Of a stretch of 8,186 nt of DNA, positions 6,689 through 8,186 are shown in pieces. The position numbers and the translations under genes were made by a program. Positions within the stretch are counted from its first letter, which is position 1. Every line of letters starts with the position of its first letter. The stretch spans positions 1 through 8,186 of the forward strand of contig CANQCX010000087.1 in NCBI GenBank assembly GCA_947591115.1. Direction: 5' to 3'. The stretch is from an uncultured Lachnospiraceae bacterium. Lineage in GTDB: Bacteria > Bacillota > Clostridia > Lachnospirales > Lachnospiraceae. The notes under the pieces are model-generated. The model did no database searches and was not told the origin of the DNA. It saw only the letters and a program-made list of their open reading frames with translations.

Positions 6689-8109
6689 AGGAAAGAATTG
6701 CAAGACGCTCCGTTTTCCCGATACATATCGGAAAGTGTGATAAGCCGCACTTCGCCCTTCTTTTCTGCATCCAGCAGCGAATCGGTAAAGCCTGTCTTTG
6801 AGAAGATTACATACCGGAATTTTCCGTTCCGCGCAAAGACCTTAGCATAGTGCCTCATAAGCTCCAGCTCGTCATATCCGACCTTTTCATTTCGGAATTT
6901 GCAGGAGCCGATGAGAAACTCATTTTTCACAGGCGTTGTCCCGACGATATCGATCTGCACCTGCCTCTTTTCCTTCTCGTCCGTTCCCCACCACTCGCCG
7001 ATATCAACGATTTGGACATCGAGGGCGTCGTCGTAAAAAAGCAGGTACTCCCGACACATTTGCTCAAAGATCCGTCCCATATAATCGGACATCTGAGAGG
7101 ACACCGCTTTACGAAAGATCCTATCCATTCTCCCTGAAGCGATCGCTGTGATGTTCTGCGGAACAAAGCGATACCAAAAGAGGAAAAACGGATCGCTGAC
7201 CTTGTATATCGTTTTTCTGCCCGACTTCTCGGTAACGGGCGTCACTTTGCAAAGAATTCCAAGACTCAAAAGCACGCTGATATATTTCGAGCAGGCGCTG
7301 CTCTCCATCCCAACCTCGGAGGCAATCTCGCTCATGCGGGTGTGCCCCTCAGCGATGGCAGTAATAATCGCATTATAGATCGCCGGCTCTCGAAGCTCCT
7401 GTTTGAGAAGATTGGACGGCTCCTCAAACAGATAAGCGGACGGATCAAAGAGATTTTCAAGCAGCGCACGATTCAAATCCCCGCGAACATCCAACTTGTT
7501 GATATAGTGCGGAATCCCGCCCGTAATCCCGTACACATAGGCGTTCTCCTCCGGACTTAAATCCGTATTAAACACCGCAGTTTCCCGATATGTCAAGGGT
7601 TCTATCTTAAACTGTGCCGTCCGTCTGCCGTAAAGCGGACTTTGATAGCCAAGCACCTGATTTTCCATAAAGCTCATGGACGAACCGCAGAGAATCAGAT
7701 ACAGATTCGTCTCGCTCCACGCGTGGTCAATCAGATGCTGCAGACGAGACGAAATCGTCGGCGCGGCTTTCGCGAGATACGGGTATTCGTCGATGACGAA
7801 AATCAGCTTTTCCTTCGCTGCGAGACGTGTAAGCTCCGCAAAGGCGTCGTCAAAGTTCTGATACTCCGGCGCGGACTGGGCGTCGCCGGTTTTATACTCG
7901 CCGATGGCGCGGGAGAGCGTTTTCAAATTCTCATTCGCCGTTTCCTCGAGCATCGCGGAGAAATAAATCGTCGGTTTACCCTCGCAGAAACGGCGAATGA
8001 GCGAGGTCTTCCCTACCCGACGCCGCCCGTATACGATCACGCACTCAAAGCCGTCGGTCTCATATCTCTGATTCATTTTTTTCAGTTCGTTTTCTCTGCC
8101 ATAAAACAT
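6685..8109 (-). CDS. AAA ATPase with winged-helix and DUF234-type nuclease-like tail
   Basis: The protein has 474 residues in the ATPase_2/DUF234 arrangement. Walker A is YGRRRVGKTS (27-36, Lys34) and Walker B is LIFVIDEYPY (102-110, Asp107 and Glu108); CGSSMSFM (141-148) fits the sensor strand. A winged-helix-like segment covers about 240-305. The C-terminal part (about 340-470) has PD-(D/E)xK-type landmarks: Glu349 in GRIFEQM, Asp387 in QIDIV, then SCK at 402-404, where Ser replaces the Glu of the more familiar ECK. Whether it cuts DNA is doubtful. These ATPases are widespread in archaea and anaerobic bacteria, with no settled function. GGAGG lies 7 nt before the ATG. As first gene of the operon it overlaps the ASKHA gene by 4 bp. 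I see no sign of transfer such as flanking repeats. Confidence 0.93.
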   Translation of the reverse strand: MFYGRENELKKMNQRYETDGFECVIVYGRRRVGKTSLIRRFCEGKPTIYFSAMLEETANENLKTLSRAIGEYKTGDAQSAPEYQNFDDAFAELTRLAAKEKLIFVIDEYPYLAKAAPTISSRLQHLIDHAWSETNLYLILCGSSMSFMENQVLGYQSPLYGRRTAQFKIEPLTYRETAVFNTDLSPEENAYVYGITGGIPHYINKLDVRGDLNRALLENLFDPSAYLFEEPSNLLKQELREPAIYNAIITAIAEGHTRMSEIASEVGMESSACSKYISVLLSLGILCKVTPVTEKSGRKTIYKVSDPFFLFWYRFVPQNITAIASGRMDRIFRKAVSSQMSDYMGRIFEQMCREYLLFYDDALDVQIVDIGEWWGTDEKEKRQVQIDIVGTTPVKNEFLIGSCKFRNEKVGYDELELMRHYAKVFARNGKFRYVIFSKTGFTDSLLDAEKKGEVRLITLSDMYRENGASCNSFL

Positions 8110-8156
8110 CGCGCATCCTCCAATTCGGGAAACTTGATTAGGTAACTTATGAGTAT

Positions 8157-8185
8157 ATTATATCCCTTTCCTCCCATTTTATCAA
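8157..8185 (-). promoter_or_regulatory. Predicted strong sigma-A promoter of the five-gene operon
   Basis: On the minus strand TTGATA (8185-8180) is followed after exactly 17 bp by a perfect TATAAT (8162-8157). Transcription would begin near 8150, about 40 nt before the ATPase ATG at 8109. Since all five genes downstream are packed without gaps, this is the best candidate to drive the entire operon. The -35 box is only one base from the window edge, so upstream control elements cannot be seen. Confidence 0.7.
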
Positions 8186-8186
8186 G

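Noticed and set aside
6685..8186. ATPase as part of a mobile element or defence island
   Set aside because: No transposase, integrase, terminal repeats, methylase or toxin-antitoxin genes are visible, and the next genes are metabolic or repair genes.

Overview
The window looks like ordinary chromosomal DNA of an anaerobic Bacillota, most likely a Lachnospiraceae/Clostridia relative. The grounds are moderate GC content, GGAGG-type ribosome binding sites, a secreted VanW/G5 protein, a DUF234-type AAA ATPase, and two Fe-S proteins typical of anaerobes (a ferredoxin-ASKHA protein and a B12-binding radical SAM protein). The assignment rests on protein resemblance alone; no rRNA or other marker gene is present.

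Layout. (1) Positions 1-1244, minus strand: a secreted VanW-domain protein whose C-terminus runs off the left edge, with its own promoter near 1291-1318. (2) Positions 1390-1503, minus strand: a 37-residue single-pass membrane protein with a good ribosome binding site. (3) Positions 1577-2164, plus strand: a membrane-anchored TPR-like protein of unknown function, divergent from the 37-residue gene and with a perfect TATAAT -10 box. (4) Positions 2152-8109, minus strand: a tightly packed five-gene operon. In transcription order it encodes an AAA ATPase with a DUF234-type tail, a 2Fe-2S/ASKHA corrinoid-activase-like protein, a B12-binding radical SAM/DUF4080 protein, endonuclease III (nth) and a DEDDh 3'-5' exonuclease. 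Junctions are a 4-bp overlap, then gaps of 7, 6 and 0 bp. A near-consensus promoter (TTGATA, 17 bp, TATAAT) lies at the right edge. The operon and the plus-strand gene converge with a 13-bp overlap of their coding ends.

How they may work together. Nth and the exonuclease are recognisable DNA-repair enzymes. The ASKHA protein resembles reductive activators of corrinoid proteins, and the next gene encodes a protein with a B12-binding-type domain, so a functional pair is an attractive inference. Nothing in the sequence shows why the ATPase heads this operon. I see no CRISPR array, tRNA, rRNA, insertion sequence or prophage gene. No stretch longer than 150 bases lacks a gene. I do not see a clearly new multi-gene system; the ASKHA/radical SAM pair and the 37-residue protein are the best leads.
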